The position numbers and the translations under genes were made by a program. 64,000 nt of DNA from Papaver somniferum (Eukaryota > Streptophyta > Magnoliopsida > Ranunculales > Papaveraceae), in assembly GCF_003573695.1 (NCBI RefSeq), contig NW_020639929.1, positions 1,578,406 through 1,642,405 of the forward strand, in the 5' to 3' direction. Under the pieces are notes generated by a model. The model saw only the letters and a program-made list of their open reading frames with translations, made no database searches and was not told the DNA's origin. Numbering within the stretch: position 1 is the stretch's first letter; every line of letters begins with the position of its first letter. This document shows positions 23,389 to 34,368 of the stretch, in pieces.

Positions 23389-23747
23389 TTTTGCCTCTTC
23401 TCATGTCATTTCTTTGAAAAAGAGAGCGATATGAGAAATTCTTAATTCATTCTGCCGCACCCGTTCATCTTTTCATATTCTTAACTTCCGACATGTTTCC
23501 GTGATTTCAGTGTAACCGTTTACACGTGTTAACTTCTTTCCCCTTTCTACCGGCACGTCTGAATTTAACCGGTCATATTTTTACCTATTTATTAACTGGA
23601 TTTGAGGAGAGATAACCTTTTCTATTTTACTTCGTCTTCCCCTCTCATCTCTGTGATTTCTCTGCAAATCTTCATCTTCTCCACCATCTCAAAATTTCTT
23701 CATCTTCATCTTTTCGAAGTCCTGATTTTGATTTTGCTGTTTTTCCT
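23389..23747 (+). promoter_or_regulatory. Polypurine tract and region upstream of antisense ORF (copy B)
   Basis: On the minus strand the bases next to the 3' LTR read GAAGAGGCAAAA, the likely polypurine tract. The rest parallels 21834-22181. A CT-rich stretch (23640-23720) immediately precedes the ATG at 23748 and resembles a plant 5' leader. Confidence 0.45.
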
Positions 23748-26265
23748 ATGGATCCTTACCAAAGGTTTGTATACTCTGTTGAGATTAATCTTGTCAAATA
23801 CATTTGCTTGTTTTTAATTTCAAATCAACCTCTTTCTGATTCTGTTGTTTGATCTATTGTTGTTTTCATTCCCATACTGGTTCTGTTTCAGCAAAAGTTC
23901 TTCTTCTTGCAATACCAAATTTACAGTTCCTAACCTTAATTCTTCTTCAAGCTTGAAATTCAAAGGATCTCTCAAGAGGAATCCGTCGCAGAACAAAAGA
24001 GTAAGAAATATTTTCTTTCTTGTAAAACAATATTGTTGCCTCTATTTCTTATCTATGTTGTTATTCGCAGGATTCTGAACGCGAGATTGATGGTGGTAAG
24101 AAGTTAAAGATTAAGAGATTTCGCAAAGCCCAACACTCAACATTGATCTTATCATTTCTGATTTTGACTGTAAGGAAGTCGAGGTTCCTTCTTGCGCTAA
24201 TGTTGACGCTCCCACACAAGGTTTGATTGCCTCTACTCCTTTGGATATAACTGCTTATCCAAATGAAATTTCTTCTCCTAAGGAAGATGTTGCAATTGAT
24301 CATGCGGTAAAGGAAATTTATTATCCTGCAACTGTGACCGCATCATCAGTGGATCAGACTGTCTCTACCTTTGTGAATGTTCCGTTGTTTGTGAATATTC
24401 CCGCATCTGTGGAGAACGTCGCACCTGTGGAAAACGTCACTCCTGTGGAGAACATTGTTGCTCCCGTATTTATGAATATTGCTTCTTCTACATCCGCTCC
24501 TTCTTCTAAATTTTCTTCCCTTTCTTTGGAGTCCATCTCTATTGACAAGGGAGTCCTAGAGGGAGTTGATCCTACTTCCCAAGATTTATCTGATATTACA
24601 AATGATGCTCAATCATCTGTTACTGATCCCTTTAAACTTCGCATATGTAATGCTTTGATTAAGCTATTATGCGTTTTTTCACCAAACAAGGCAACAAGGA
24701 GCGAGAACTTCTCTCAGATTGACCTGAGCGTCCATATCGCGCTTGACCTCCTGGTAAGTATCCTTTCGCATATGTCTCTATTAGAAATATCTTATTGTTT
24801 ATTTATTCTTATATCATTTCTCTTCCAAGAATCTCATCGCCGTATGATCTTGGCTGAAGGATATTTTGAATTGTTTATTTATTCTTATATCATTTCTCTG
24901 GAACCGAAAGTCTTCGTAGCAAGAATCAAGAACTTAGAGGTGCTTTTATCTTTACCTTTTCAACTCTTTTTAGAAGTAATTTATCTTTTGTGTCCATGTC
25001 TTTTGAATTTCTTCGTGCGCACGTTAAGATTTAAATCAGAAGCAGGTTATGGAGAGGTATGATTTTCAATTTTCCGTTGAAGATGCTCGCGCTAACAATG
25101 AGAAGTTGCAGAACCAAATAAATCAATTAAATAATGAGCATTCATATTCGCTTGACCAGATTGAAAATCTATCAAATGAGAATGTCTATTTAGTTTAGCA
25201 ATGTGAGGAATTGGGTTCCCAAGTTTCCCATCTATCTGATCTGTTGTATAGTGTTGATTTGAGACATCAAATTTTGTCAGATGAAAACCAAGGTCTATCT
25301 AAGGAAAAACGATCTTTTTTTAAGAAAGAAGCAATGTTTACGCGTCAATATCTTATTCTCCAGAAAATTTGTGATGACCAAGAAGAATCTCTTTGCACAT
25401 TAAGGAATCATCATGATGAATCAACAAAGGAATTAACCGCCCAGAATGAAAAGATTGTTCATATTAAGATAAACTTGACTGTAAAGATGAACCAACTTCG
25501 AAAACAACATACTCAGTTAAAAGAATCTTATGATGCTCTTATAAAAGAGAAGACTTCTCTTTCTTTGGATGAGAAGAAGATTCGATCTCATCTTAAAGGC
25601 TTGGTTGGTGATGCTTTCGATAAGGCTATGGAAGATATGAAGAATAATGGTTTTGGTTTAGCTCAGTATCTCCTTTCGCATAGGGAAGGTGGTCATATGG
25701 AGCTTACTGCCTCAATTTACTTATCCTTTTTGGTTATTACTTAAATCTTGATTGTTGTGAAAGCTTTTTTTTTGTTATAATTCTATGTTTCTTTTGCAGA
25801 GGCTGAGAAATTGCATCAATCCACCATCTCTCGGCTGAGATCTGATTTGGATAAGGTTCGCAAAGAACTTGCGAGATTCTCAGCTGCTCTTACTTCTTCT
25901 CGTGATCGAGCATAGAGAAGATGTTTGTATCTTCAAAGTTTCATGGAGGTTGGCCAAAGAAATTCTGAGAAGGGTGTCGCTCGTGGAGCTCATGTTAAGG
26001 CTCAAGCTCTTGTGAACAAAATTCTCCTAGACAACTCATTTCTTTTGGTGACTGTCTCGCCTCTTGAAATAAGTGATGATGAGCAACTTCCTGAGCCTGA
26101 TACTGATTATGTATAAGCGATGAGGAAGAAGATATTGAAGTTTCCCTTCAAGAAAATCAGCTTGAAAAGGATGGATCTGATGAAGGCTTATCCAAAGATC
26201 CTAACAGCGAAATCAACGCTGAAGCTTCTGCGATTAATCAAGATGTTTCTTCTAATGATGCTTAA
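23748..26265 (+). pseudogene. Antisense coiled-coil ORF of Tat element, copy B
   Basis: Counterpart of 19286-21833. It starts MDPYQR at 23748. An exon-like segment ends NKR at about 24000 with a GTAAGAAATA donor, and the next begins after TTATTCGCAG at about 24072. The main block (24223-24752) has LDITAYPNEISSPKED and LESISIDKGVLEG. A GTAAGT donor after IALDLL and an AG acceptor at about 24829 keep the frame into SHRRMILAEGYF. A coiled coil (25211-25744) and an acidic tail ending in SSNDA follow. Frameshifts occur near 24140 and 26115, and there is an in-frame stop near 25197. Introns at the same places in both copies suggest a once-spliced gene. Function unknown. Confidence 0.7.
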
Positions 26266-26609
26266 ATTTCCTTTTATGTCTTTGCAAATACATTTTGGTG
26301 TACTCGAAACATATTCATATTCTTAACGTTCGTTTCTTGACAAGGAAGATAATATATCATTTTTTTTAATTCCCATACTTGCCTCTTATTATGTTCCTTG
26401 TAAGAAATGTGTGGGTAATTCTGTGCATCTTTTTTTTCTTTTAATATTTCCTGCAAAACAATGTTATGCGAAAACTAAAAAATCTATGGTTTCCCGGTAG
26501 AACCCCATTTAGCCCAAGCGGGAAGGTAGCACAGCTTGCTCATAGTGTGCGAATTTTAGTTTTATCATGAGGTCTTATTTGGCCTTCCTAAGTAAAGGTC
26601 TTATATTGC
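26266..26609 (-). other. Tat copy B noncoding stretch, left of nested LTRs
   Basis: Matches 19020-19285 of copy A in inverted orientation (TTTGCAAATACATTTTGGTG, CTTATTTGGCCTTCCTAA) and has no ORF. It is continued at 29748 beyond the nested LTRs. Confidence 0.65.
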
Positions 26610-26614
26610 CTAGT
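26610..26614. repeat. Target-site duplication of minus-strand LTR (left), CTAGT
   Basis: Exact match to 29743-29747. Confidence 0.85.
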
Positions 26615-26657
26615 TGATGTAATTTTTTAGTGGTAAATAAAGTATCATTCGCTCGGA

Positions 26658-26662
26658 CTTGT
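26658..26662. repeat. Target-site duplication of plus-strand solo LTR (left), CTTGT
   Basis: Exact match to 28236-28240. Confidence 0.9.
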
Positions 26663-28235
26663 TGATAGACACATTTTTGTGTCCGATTTATCTCGATTTT
26701 ATATATTGTTAAGGCTCATTTTTGTACTTATTATGGTGTTTTATTTATTTGTAGGTATTTTTGGCCAATAAACATTTTTGGAAAAAAATTGGCTCGAAAA
26801 GTTGTCGGAAAGCACCCGGAGGACATTTGTTATTCAGACTCTCACTTTGGATAAGGGGTAACCTAATTACTAAGGGGCATCCCATTTGCAGGCAGCTGCT
26901 AATCGCACCCCTACCCTGGATAAGGGGCAACCATCTTCAACATTTCAAAAACCAGGTTTTGGCGGGAAAGTAGGTGCAGTGAAGAACAGATTTTAGGGTT
27001 CCTGATTTGGAGGAGTTTGAGGTCGATTAAACCTCTGATTTTCATAGGATAGACTCCTTATGGGTCTAGGAATCTTATATGGGTGTTAAAGTCGATTAGA
27101 CTGGGCTCAATCGACGGATTTTTATCACAACAGAAAATATGAAAAGTCACGTGTGTGACCTATTTTAGGGAATTTTAGAGAGATTAAAGTGCTGTAAACC
27201 TTCCCAAAGATTTGTATCTATCTAAGGAAGAGTTTAGAATAAAAAGGAAAGCTCAGAAACGCGTAGAAATTATAAAAAAATAAATTGCTGCAACTTTGCC
27301 GTGAAGAGAAGGAAAGAAATTTTGGAATATTTGGGAGAGATTTAATCGGTATTTTTGATATAAATAGATGTCTTGGGTCATATAGAGGAGGTGTCGAGAG
27401 TTTGGGAACCTAAGGAGAGCCAGAGAAGAAGAAATCACAGCTTTACCAAACTCTGTTTCTGCTGCTGCTGAAGAGGAAGAACACGAAAAACATTGACGCA
27501 CGGGAAACAGTCGCAGAACAGTGTTGTTGTTTAACAGCTGAAGAACATTAATCTGTGCAGGACAGTCGTATTCTAAGGTCTTAAAATCAGCGACAAAGCA
27601 ACAGTAATTACAACAGTTTTCTGTAATAGTTCCATTGTAACATATGTTTTGCAACACCAATACACTGTTGCAAACATTCTGTGTTATTACTTTTCACTCT
27701 TTTAATCATCTTTTGAGCAACAAACACATATTTTGAGATCATGATTAATATGAGGAGCTAAACCCCATTGCTGAGGCGATAGAGGAAGCTATTTTTCCAA
27801 CAAAAAGTGGTATATTCTATTTTATCTTTTTATTGGCAATAATTATATGATTATTTGCCTTGAACTATTATTGAATATGATTTTTATTTGAGTGATTGTG
27901 ATCTATTTTGATGGAGTATGCTTAGTTTTAAGACTTTTGATGCTTCATACTTGGTATTTACAATTACTACTTTTGAAAATCTACTTGTTGCAATATTTTA
28001 GAATCAAATTAAACGAGAAAATTGCATAAATATAAGTATTGGTTTAATCACTTTGAACTTGGAAAATAGTGGAATCTTAGCCTCAGTGTTTCTTTTAGTA
28101 TTGATATCATCTTTGATTGAGTTTGCTGTAATTTTTAGTGAGTTTTCTATTTTAATTTTAGAATTTAAGTCTAACTAATATCCTTCACAAGTCTGAGAAT
28201 CGAACCACTTGTACCACTATCTACAAATCACATCA
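26663..28235 (+). repeat. Solo LTR, plus strand (1573 bp), nested in the minus-strand LTR
   Basis: Starts TGATAGACACATTTTTGTG and ends AAATCACATCA, with a perfect CTTGT duplication. It shares many blocks with 2789-4399, including GATAAGGGGCA, GAGGAGCTAAACCCC and TTCACAAGTCTGA. A run of CTG triplets at about 27460-27472 corresponds to the one at about 3629. There is no internal sequence. Confidence 0.9.
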
Positions 28236-28240
28236 CTTGT
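28236..28240. repeat. Target-site duplication of plus-strand solo LTR (right), CTTGT
   Basis: Exact match to 26658-26662. Confidence 0.9.
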
Positions 28241-29742
28241 TGAGATTGATTCCAGACTTAACTATAGGAAATATATACAAGAGTGCCACAATATCGGGAG
28301 GTACTGGGACTTAGGATTTCACCACTAATCACATTCAATTGGTTCATATAATGATTCATAACAATTCTAAATCTTTTGTTGACTCTTTTCTTTGCCAAAA
28401 GTAGATTTTGTAAAATATTAATTATACATCACAATCATGATGCATCAAAAGCTCTAAGTCTAAGCATACATCATCAAACGAAGTCACAACTACTTAATAA
28501 AAATCATACATCGATTAAAAACAATGCAAAAGTCATAAAGAATCGATTATAGTTACCAATAAATTGTGAAACATGGCTTCCTCCATGGTCCCAGTGATGG
28601 GGTTTAGCTCCTCATGTCAAGAACATGCTCAAAATAATATTTCATGGCTCAAAAAGGTGTTCTTATTGAAGAAATATGATAAAATAGTAAAACAGCTCAA
28701 CTGCAACGTTTATAAGTGTTACAGAATGACTGTTACAATGGAAACAGAAGAAATAAGACTGCAGGAAGAACGATAGTTTTGTATTGCAGCAGAATCAGCG
28801 GCTATGTTTGTGCGTCTAATGTGCTTCGTCTCCTTCTTCTTCTTCAGCAGCAGCAGAGAGCTTCTCTGCAAGTCTTCTTTCTTGGATTCTCTGGCCTCTG
28901 ACCATAGCCTTAAGTCCAGATCCCCCGTATGTGGTTATCAGCACTCTATATATATACCACAGGGTCCATATAGCTCGATTAAATCCGAGTTTATCTCTCC
29001 TTTCCTCTCGCTGCAAGTCACGTAAATATTTCCCTCTTTTTCTCTTTTTATGCGTCCTTATTTTTCCAGAATCATTCCAAAGATAGAGTAGAATCAAACA
29101 GGGAAGATATTATTCTACGTAACTTCCCCTTTCTAAATCCAGAAAACCCGAGAAAATATATCAACTCCCTGTTTTATCGAAACCTCCTTTTTCTTCCAAT
29201 CCGAAATCGTTACCACTCCTTTCTTGTCGCAACAAGATGAACAAAAACCAATCCCGTGATATTCTCCAATTACATCTCAGTCAAATTCATGCCTGAGAGT
29301 ATCATAACTTTTCCTCCTCTGTTTTGCTTCAACGAAAAAAAATAGCCAAATACAGCCCAATAAAATGCCCAAATCAGAATTATATACCCATAAGAGGTCC
29401 AGTCCATGAGAATCAGTGATTTAATCTCATTTAATCTCGTCCAAATCAAGAACCCTAATCTGTTCTTCACTGCAACAAATTTTCCCGCCTTTTTACCGAA
29501 TTTGAATTTTGGAAGATGACCTCCCCATATCCAGTTCTGGCTTGCCAATAGTAGTTGCCCTGGGGTCACCCCTTATCAACTGGGTGCCCCTTATCCATTT
29601 GACGGGTGTGAATAACACTTTTCGAGCCAATTTCTCCCCAAAAGATTATTTCTTCAAAGACAGAAAAAACCAAATAAATATAAATCGAGCACTAACAATA
29701 TACATAATTGAGTTCAAAATAGACACATAAATGGGTCTATCA

Positions 29743-29747
29743 CTAGT
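29743..29747. repeat. Target-site duplication of minus-strand LTR (right), CTAGT
   Basis: Exact match to 26610-26614. Copy A has CTAGT at the corresponding place (near 19018, opposite strand), confirming the empty site. Confidence 0.85.
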
Positions 29748-30674
29748 CTATGATATTGTTTATGTGCGACGAGATCGCAGGAGGTCTTTACACTTTCATT
29801 CAATGACCCATTAATCTCGCCTTATCATCTTCTTGTATTATTGCCTCTGCAGGTTTTATTGATGTGCAAATACGACAAGCCTCAATACTCCCGTGAGTAA
29901 AAATCCTCATGATATTTGCGTCTTTTGACACAGTTCAGCTCCCTAATGGAGGGTGTCGTCCTTATATTCCCCCTGATTGCCCCTTCAAGGAAGCTTAACC
30001 CCTATCGGGTTAAGTGGGCTCCTCCCATCCAGTGATGCAACAACCAGTTGTTTTCGTGATCTCTTATCTCTCCACCGATATGATTTATGGTTACGAGATC
30101 GCACCCTAAGTGGGGTTTCTTCGGAACGAGTGCATCATAATCAAGACTTGTCAAGAGCGCCAAGGTACGCTCCATACGCCCCAGGCAGTCTTGACTCAAC
30201 CGTGTACCTCGGCACCTTGATCGAGTTTCTGCAATCCTTAGGAGTGACCTTGTCACCTTAATCTTTAGACTTAGGCGCCTCTCCTGGATGGGATTTTATT
30301 TCACCTCAAATCTCCATGACTCAAGCTCCAGGGTCAGTGTAGATTTAACTTGAGCCATGCTAACTAGGTTTTCCCAATTATGAAGCGTGTTAGGTCTTAT
30401 TGTTGCCTCTTGTTGTATGCGAACTAGGGTGCACGCCACAATTGGTTACCTAGCCTCCCTAATTGGAGTCTTTACTTTTGATGCCTTCCATTAAGGTCTT
30501 ATTTTTTTCCTTTTTGAAAATTATGTACAAAAGAGAGAAATCTTCAAATTTATTCATATGTTTGAATAATATATCCTTGTTGAATGTTTATAAATTCGCA
30601 TCTTCAGTTTCGCACACTTCACTCTCAGTTACATGGGATTTCTTTCTTCATGTGTGCGACTATTGCCGCATGAA
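29748..30674 (-). other. Tat copy B noncoding stretch after pol
   Basis: Inverted counterpart of 18080-19020. The best-kept part is 29930-30330, including CTCCCTAATGGAGGGTG and GGGCTCCTCCCATCCA. No ORF is shared with copy A. Confidence 0.6.
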
Positions 30675-32280
30675 TTATGGATAGTACTTCTTTAAATATA
30701 ATATGTTCCATGGATGTTCAAGCTTGCGACCAGTACTCCTCCCCTCAGGGTCTATCAACTCATACGCTCCATTCCCAACTATTCTCTTGATTATGTATGG
30801 TCCCTCCCATCTTTTTTCCAGCTTTTCATCTCCTCCTTTTTCATAGGGCGGTATTCTTCGCAACACTAGATCTCCTGGCTGAAATTCTCTTTCTTTAACG
30901 CGCTTGTTATACTTTCGAGCTATCCTTTGATGGTAATTTTCCATATGTTGCAAAGCAATTTCTCTACTTTCTTCTAGATCATCAGGATTTGTTAAGATTA
31001 AATCCGCGCTTAAATTCTTTTCCCATGCTTCTTTCTGAGTTGTAGGTATGATAACCTCAGTTGGCAACACCTCCCCAACTCCATATGTCAGGCAAAAAGG
31101 TGACATTCCTGTAGCTTCTCTCCTGGTTGTTCTGTGTGCCCATACTGCATTGTGCACTTGTTCGCACCATCCTTTGTTGTATCCCTCTAACTTCTTCTTC
31201 AATATATCTGCAATTGTTTTGTTGGTTGCCTCAGCTTGTCCATTACTCTGTGGATACAAAGGAGTGGATTTTCCACTTTGGATTTTGAATGTATTAAGTA
31301 GCATTTCTATGTTTTCTCCTTCAAACTGTTTTCCATTATCGGAAACTAGTTGTGTGGGGATTCCGAATCTACAAATGATATTCTAAAATATGAATGTGAA
31401 TATATCTTTATCTCGAATATGTTGCACTACTTTCACCTCTGCCCACTTTGTAAAATAATTTGTTGCTACTATTAAATATCTCCTATGCCTTGTTCCTGGT
31501 ATAAATGGACCTACAATGTCTAATCCCCATTTTCCAAATGTCCACACACTTGTTGATGAGCTCAGTGTCACTCCTGGTGCATGTATTTTCTTTCTGTGAC
31601 GTTGACATTCTTCGCACCGCCTCGATACATCTTTCGCGTCTTCATGCATGTAGGGCCAGTAATATATTTGTATCTTTGTTTTGTACGCCAAAGATCTGCC
31701 TCCACTATGGTTCCCAGCATCCCCGTAGTGTAATGCTTTCAAAATTTCCATCCCCTCTTTTCGCATTAAACATCCAAGCGATGGTCCAAGGAATGATCTT
31801 CGATATAATACACCATCTCTTAGTTCATAATTTGTTTGTCTACTCTTTAACTTGTGTGCCTCCAACCTGTTTTTCAGGATTTCTCCTTTCTCTAAATACA
31901 AATGGAGTTGGGTTCTCTAGTCTGCGTATTTGTTCGCTTGCTCTTCTTATGCATTTTCTACTATTGTTACATATGCGTCTTCTTCTTCTTCCTTCTTGAT
32001 AGAAGGCGAAAAGAGCGTCTGTATCTTTATACACCTTGCGGTTGGATCTACCATCATAGATGGAATAAAATAAAATGTGTCTGCTAATCTATTATCTTTC
32101 CTTGATATGTGTCTCCAACTTATTTTTGGAATTTGTGTTGATAGCTCTGCGACAAGTTTCTTGTACTTCTGTAAGGATGGCTCATTTGTGATTTATGTCC
32201 CTTCTATTTGGCGGATAACCAATTGTGAGTCACTAGTTATTCGCGCATATTCTAATTTCATTTGATATATCTTTATATAA
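30675..32280 (-). pseudogene. pol: pol fragment: second RNase H and integrase, copy B
   Basis: Read right to left, YARITSDSQLVIRQIEG (end of the aRH) is followed by ISRKDNRLADTF and MMVDPTARCIKIQT. The integrase begins near 31770 with a degraded HHCC domain (CEECQRHRKKIHAPG), then LDIVGPFIPG, LVSDNGKQF and QSNGQAEATNK, so all three catalytic acidic residues are present. The C-terminus has FQPGDLVLRRIPPYEKGG and ends LKKYYP at 30675. Breaks include a TAG in place of the Glu codon in TFIFEN (about 31383) and several stops between 31840 and 32200. Confidence 0.9.
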
Positions 32281-33297
32281 TATTGCTGCCTCCCTCCCTC
32301 TCTTCTTGTTGTCATCATTTCTCTTACTTCTTCTAACTCTCTTAAGATATTTTCATTCACCACCTGGTTGCATTGTCCTTTTCAACCTTGCTTGCCTTTC
32401 TCTATTTTTACGCCTGCTCTGACGTATCGCCTATTGTATTTGTTGTTCTTCCGCTTCTTATCTTCTTCTCATACGCCTCTCTCTTTCATCTCTTGCATCA
32501 ATCTGTGCGATGTTATGTCTCTCAGCTTCGTCTGCGCGATCATGTTGATGTCTTAGCATTTCTCTTCCGTGCAATATCATTCTCCCTTGTTCTGAGTCAT
32601 TCTCATCATCTTGATCATGACGAACGTGATACCGCTCGCCTTGTTGTTCATGTATATTACCTCTGTTACCCTCTTGCGTGTGGTAATCTTCGCCATGATG
32701 TACGTACCGATCATCAATCGGTTGTTTTTCTATGCGATGTTCACCGCGTGGATCCTGTAAACCGTCATTTATTTGAAAGTTCTCGGCAATGTTATCCAAA
32801 GGTGGTTCTAGTATAATATCTCTTCTACTAGATTGGCTACGTCTTGATGTACTCCTGCTTGACCTTGACCTTGAGCGTGTGGTGCTTCTTGATCTTTTAT
32901 CCTGTAATCTTAGGTTCTCTTCTCTTAACTCATTATTCTGGCGCGTCATATTCGCACGCTCTTCATCTTCTCTCCTCCTTTATGCAACCAGTCTTTGTCG
33001 AAGCTCTTCGATTGTCATGTTCTCTTCATTTCCTTTTATAAGTCCTTCCTCTACAGTTCTTTGTTATTCTTCTTCTTCTGTTGAGTCTATTTGTGAAGTA
33101 TGAATGCTTACTCTATCATAATTAATGGTATTGTTCTCCACTGGTTCGCGCTGGATCTGTGTTTGTACTTGATATCCCCTATTATTTCTTTCTCTCATCC
33201 TTGATGATTCAGCAACTTCGATTCTCCTTCTTCCAGCGATTCTTCTGCTCCTTCTAGTTGCTACTGCTTGTTCTGCTGCAATTTCTTGTCTCACCAT
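32281..33297 (-). pseudogene. gag: gag N-terminal region, copy B
   Basis: Begins MVRQEIAAEQ at 33297, with an Arg-rich segment RRSRRIAGRRR. In-frame stops occur near 33062 and 32979. The stretch from 32949 has ELREENLRLQ, then an Arg/Ser-rich segment RSRSTTRSRSRSS and acidic, His-rich sequence. A helical N-terminal region followed by a basic stretch fits the start of Tat gag. The capsid domain and zinc knuckle are missing. Near 32280 the sequence passes directly into the second RNase H, marking the internal deletion. Confidence 0.65.
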
Positions 33298-33535
33298 ATT
33301 TTCTTTCTATAACAATTTTTTCGCTTTTCAAAGATAAAAATACTTTTTTGAGGACCAAAGATTTTACTGATGATGATTGTTTTTCTGAAACAACAAAGAT
33401 TGTTCAAAGATTTTACTGATGATGATTGTTTTTCTAAATTTTCAAACTTTTCCAAGATTATGAATATCTTCTAACTTGTTTTTAAAAAACTCCACCAACA
33501 GGGTACATCACTCCGAGCTTTTTCTAGCGCCAAAA
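33298..33535 (-). other. Leader and candidate primer binding site, copy B
   Basis: On the minus strand TTTTGGCGCTAGAAAAAGC follows the 5' LTR end at 33536. TGGCGCTAG is a plausible primer binding site, but I cannot assign the tRNA. The rest is an AT-rich leader with a direct repeat of about 44 bp (CAAAGATTTTACTGATGATG at about 33357 and 33401). Confidence 0.55.
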
Positions 33536-34007
33536 TGTAGTTGCAGGAAATCCTACAACCACACCCTTAATGAAATATAAAGAACAATTCAAGTGATCAT
33601 CATAAAATTCATAAGAACATTCATTAGATCTTCAATTTGGATACAAAATTTTGAGAAATCTCTGACTTGGAGAACAAACAATCTTTCTCTCCCTAAATTT
33701 CTTATCTAAGCTCTCAAAAAGATCTCTCTCAATACAAGGTCGCTCGGTCCCTTATATAGGGGTTTACATAGTGGATGACAGCTAATAAATCCCTTATTTT
33801 CGGATCTGGCGTGCGTTACTAACGCACGCTTATATTAACTCTTCTCGCACGTGCTCTATAACATCGCACAATCTTCACACTTTACTCGTGATTACGCTGA
33901 CGTCATCTGGTGCGTCATTATGAATAAGTTGTACGTGATTGTCTTTGCTTGGTCTTGATATTCATTGTCTCGCATACTTGATTGGTGCGCGGTATTTTGT
34001 ATCTACA
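33536..34007 (-). repeat. 5' LTR of Tat copy B (472 bp)
   Basis: On the minus strand it starts TGTAGATACAAAATACCGC and ends CCTGCAACTACA. TATATAAGGG on the minus strand near 33750-33760 is the probable TATA box. A palindrome with 10-bp arms, GCGTGCGTTA and TAACGCACGC, lies at 33809-33829. Confidence 0.9.
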
Positions 34008-34368
34008 TGCACGGCAATAACTGAGGTCATATCGTCTTCTGAAAATGAAAAGTTTCCACGGTGTTGTTTCTTGTGCTTACTGCTGGCGGTGTTGCTCATG
34101 TGTGCAGCTGGGCTATTTTTACAACTGAATTCATAGTGTCTCGGAATTTTGGAAGAGGAAACTTGAGAAGAATGGTTGGGATGATGGAACATCATCAAGT
34201 TTGCTATAAGTTTACCCGCAATTTTCCACGTTTAGACATGATGTTGTGAAGATGAAGCATGAGTGATTTGTTGTTTTTGGATATTCCTTTCTTTATCATG
34301 AAAAATGCAACTCTAACTACGCTCCATAGTCGCGTTGCTACTATTCTTGTGCTCGGTTTTGCATCCAT
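34008..34368 (-). pseudogene. DUF761 gene copy 1, 5' part (disrupted)
   Basis: The ATG is at 34368 (minus), equal to the start of the intact gene at 57453. Residues MDAKPSTRIVA and the hydrophobic segment AFFMIKKGISKN are kept. A one-base deletion in the codons after SKRGK (near 34227) shifts the frame. The later part (FHHPNHSSQVSSSKIPRHY, HKKQHRGNFSFS) reads in the original frame again only if that base is restored. It is cut at 34008, next to TGCAC, by Tat copy B. Confidence 0.9.

Larger units (their letters stand above)
26615..29742 (-). repeat. Solo LTR, minus strand, split by another LTR
   Basis: Read on the minus strand it starts TGATAGACCC at 29742 and ends at 26615 with TACATCA. It is interrupted by 26663-28240. 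The outer pieces (26615-26662 and 28241-29742) total about 1.55 kb. The short left piece matches the terminal bases of the family: its minus strand contains ACAAGTCCGAGCG and TACATCA, against ACAAGTCTGAGAATCG and CACATCA in the plus-strand LTR. No internal region exists, so it arose by LTR-LTR recombination. It is related to the Athila-like LTRs at the left of the window. Confidence 0.85.
23040..34007 (-). mobile_element. Tat-lineage Ty3/gypsy element copy B, inserted in DUF761 gene copy 1
   Basis: Transcription direction is right to left. The 5' LTR is 33536-34007 and a candidate primer site lies directly after it. The N-terminal part of gag (33297-32281) is joined to second RNase H and integrase (32280-30675). 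Then come a noncoding stretch, the antisense ORF (23748-26265) and the 3' LTR (23040-23388). The remainder of gag, protease, reverse transcriptase and the first RNase H are deleted. The insertion is bounded by a 5-bp target duplication. Two solo LTRs of another family are nested inside at 26615-29742. Confidence 0.9.

Noticed and set aside
26663..29742. A single palindromic element made of two facing LTRs
   Set aside because: The 48 bp left of 26663 match the end of the minus-strand LTR, and separate target duplications (CTAGT and CTTGT) exist for each, so nesting explains it better.
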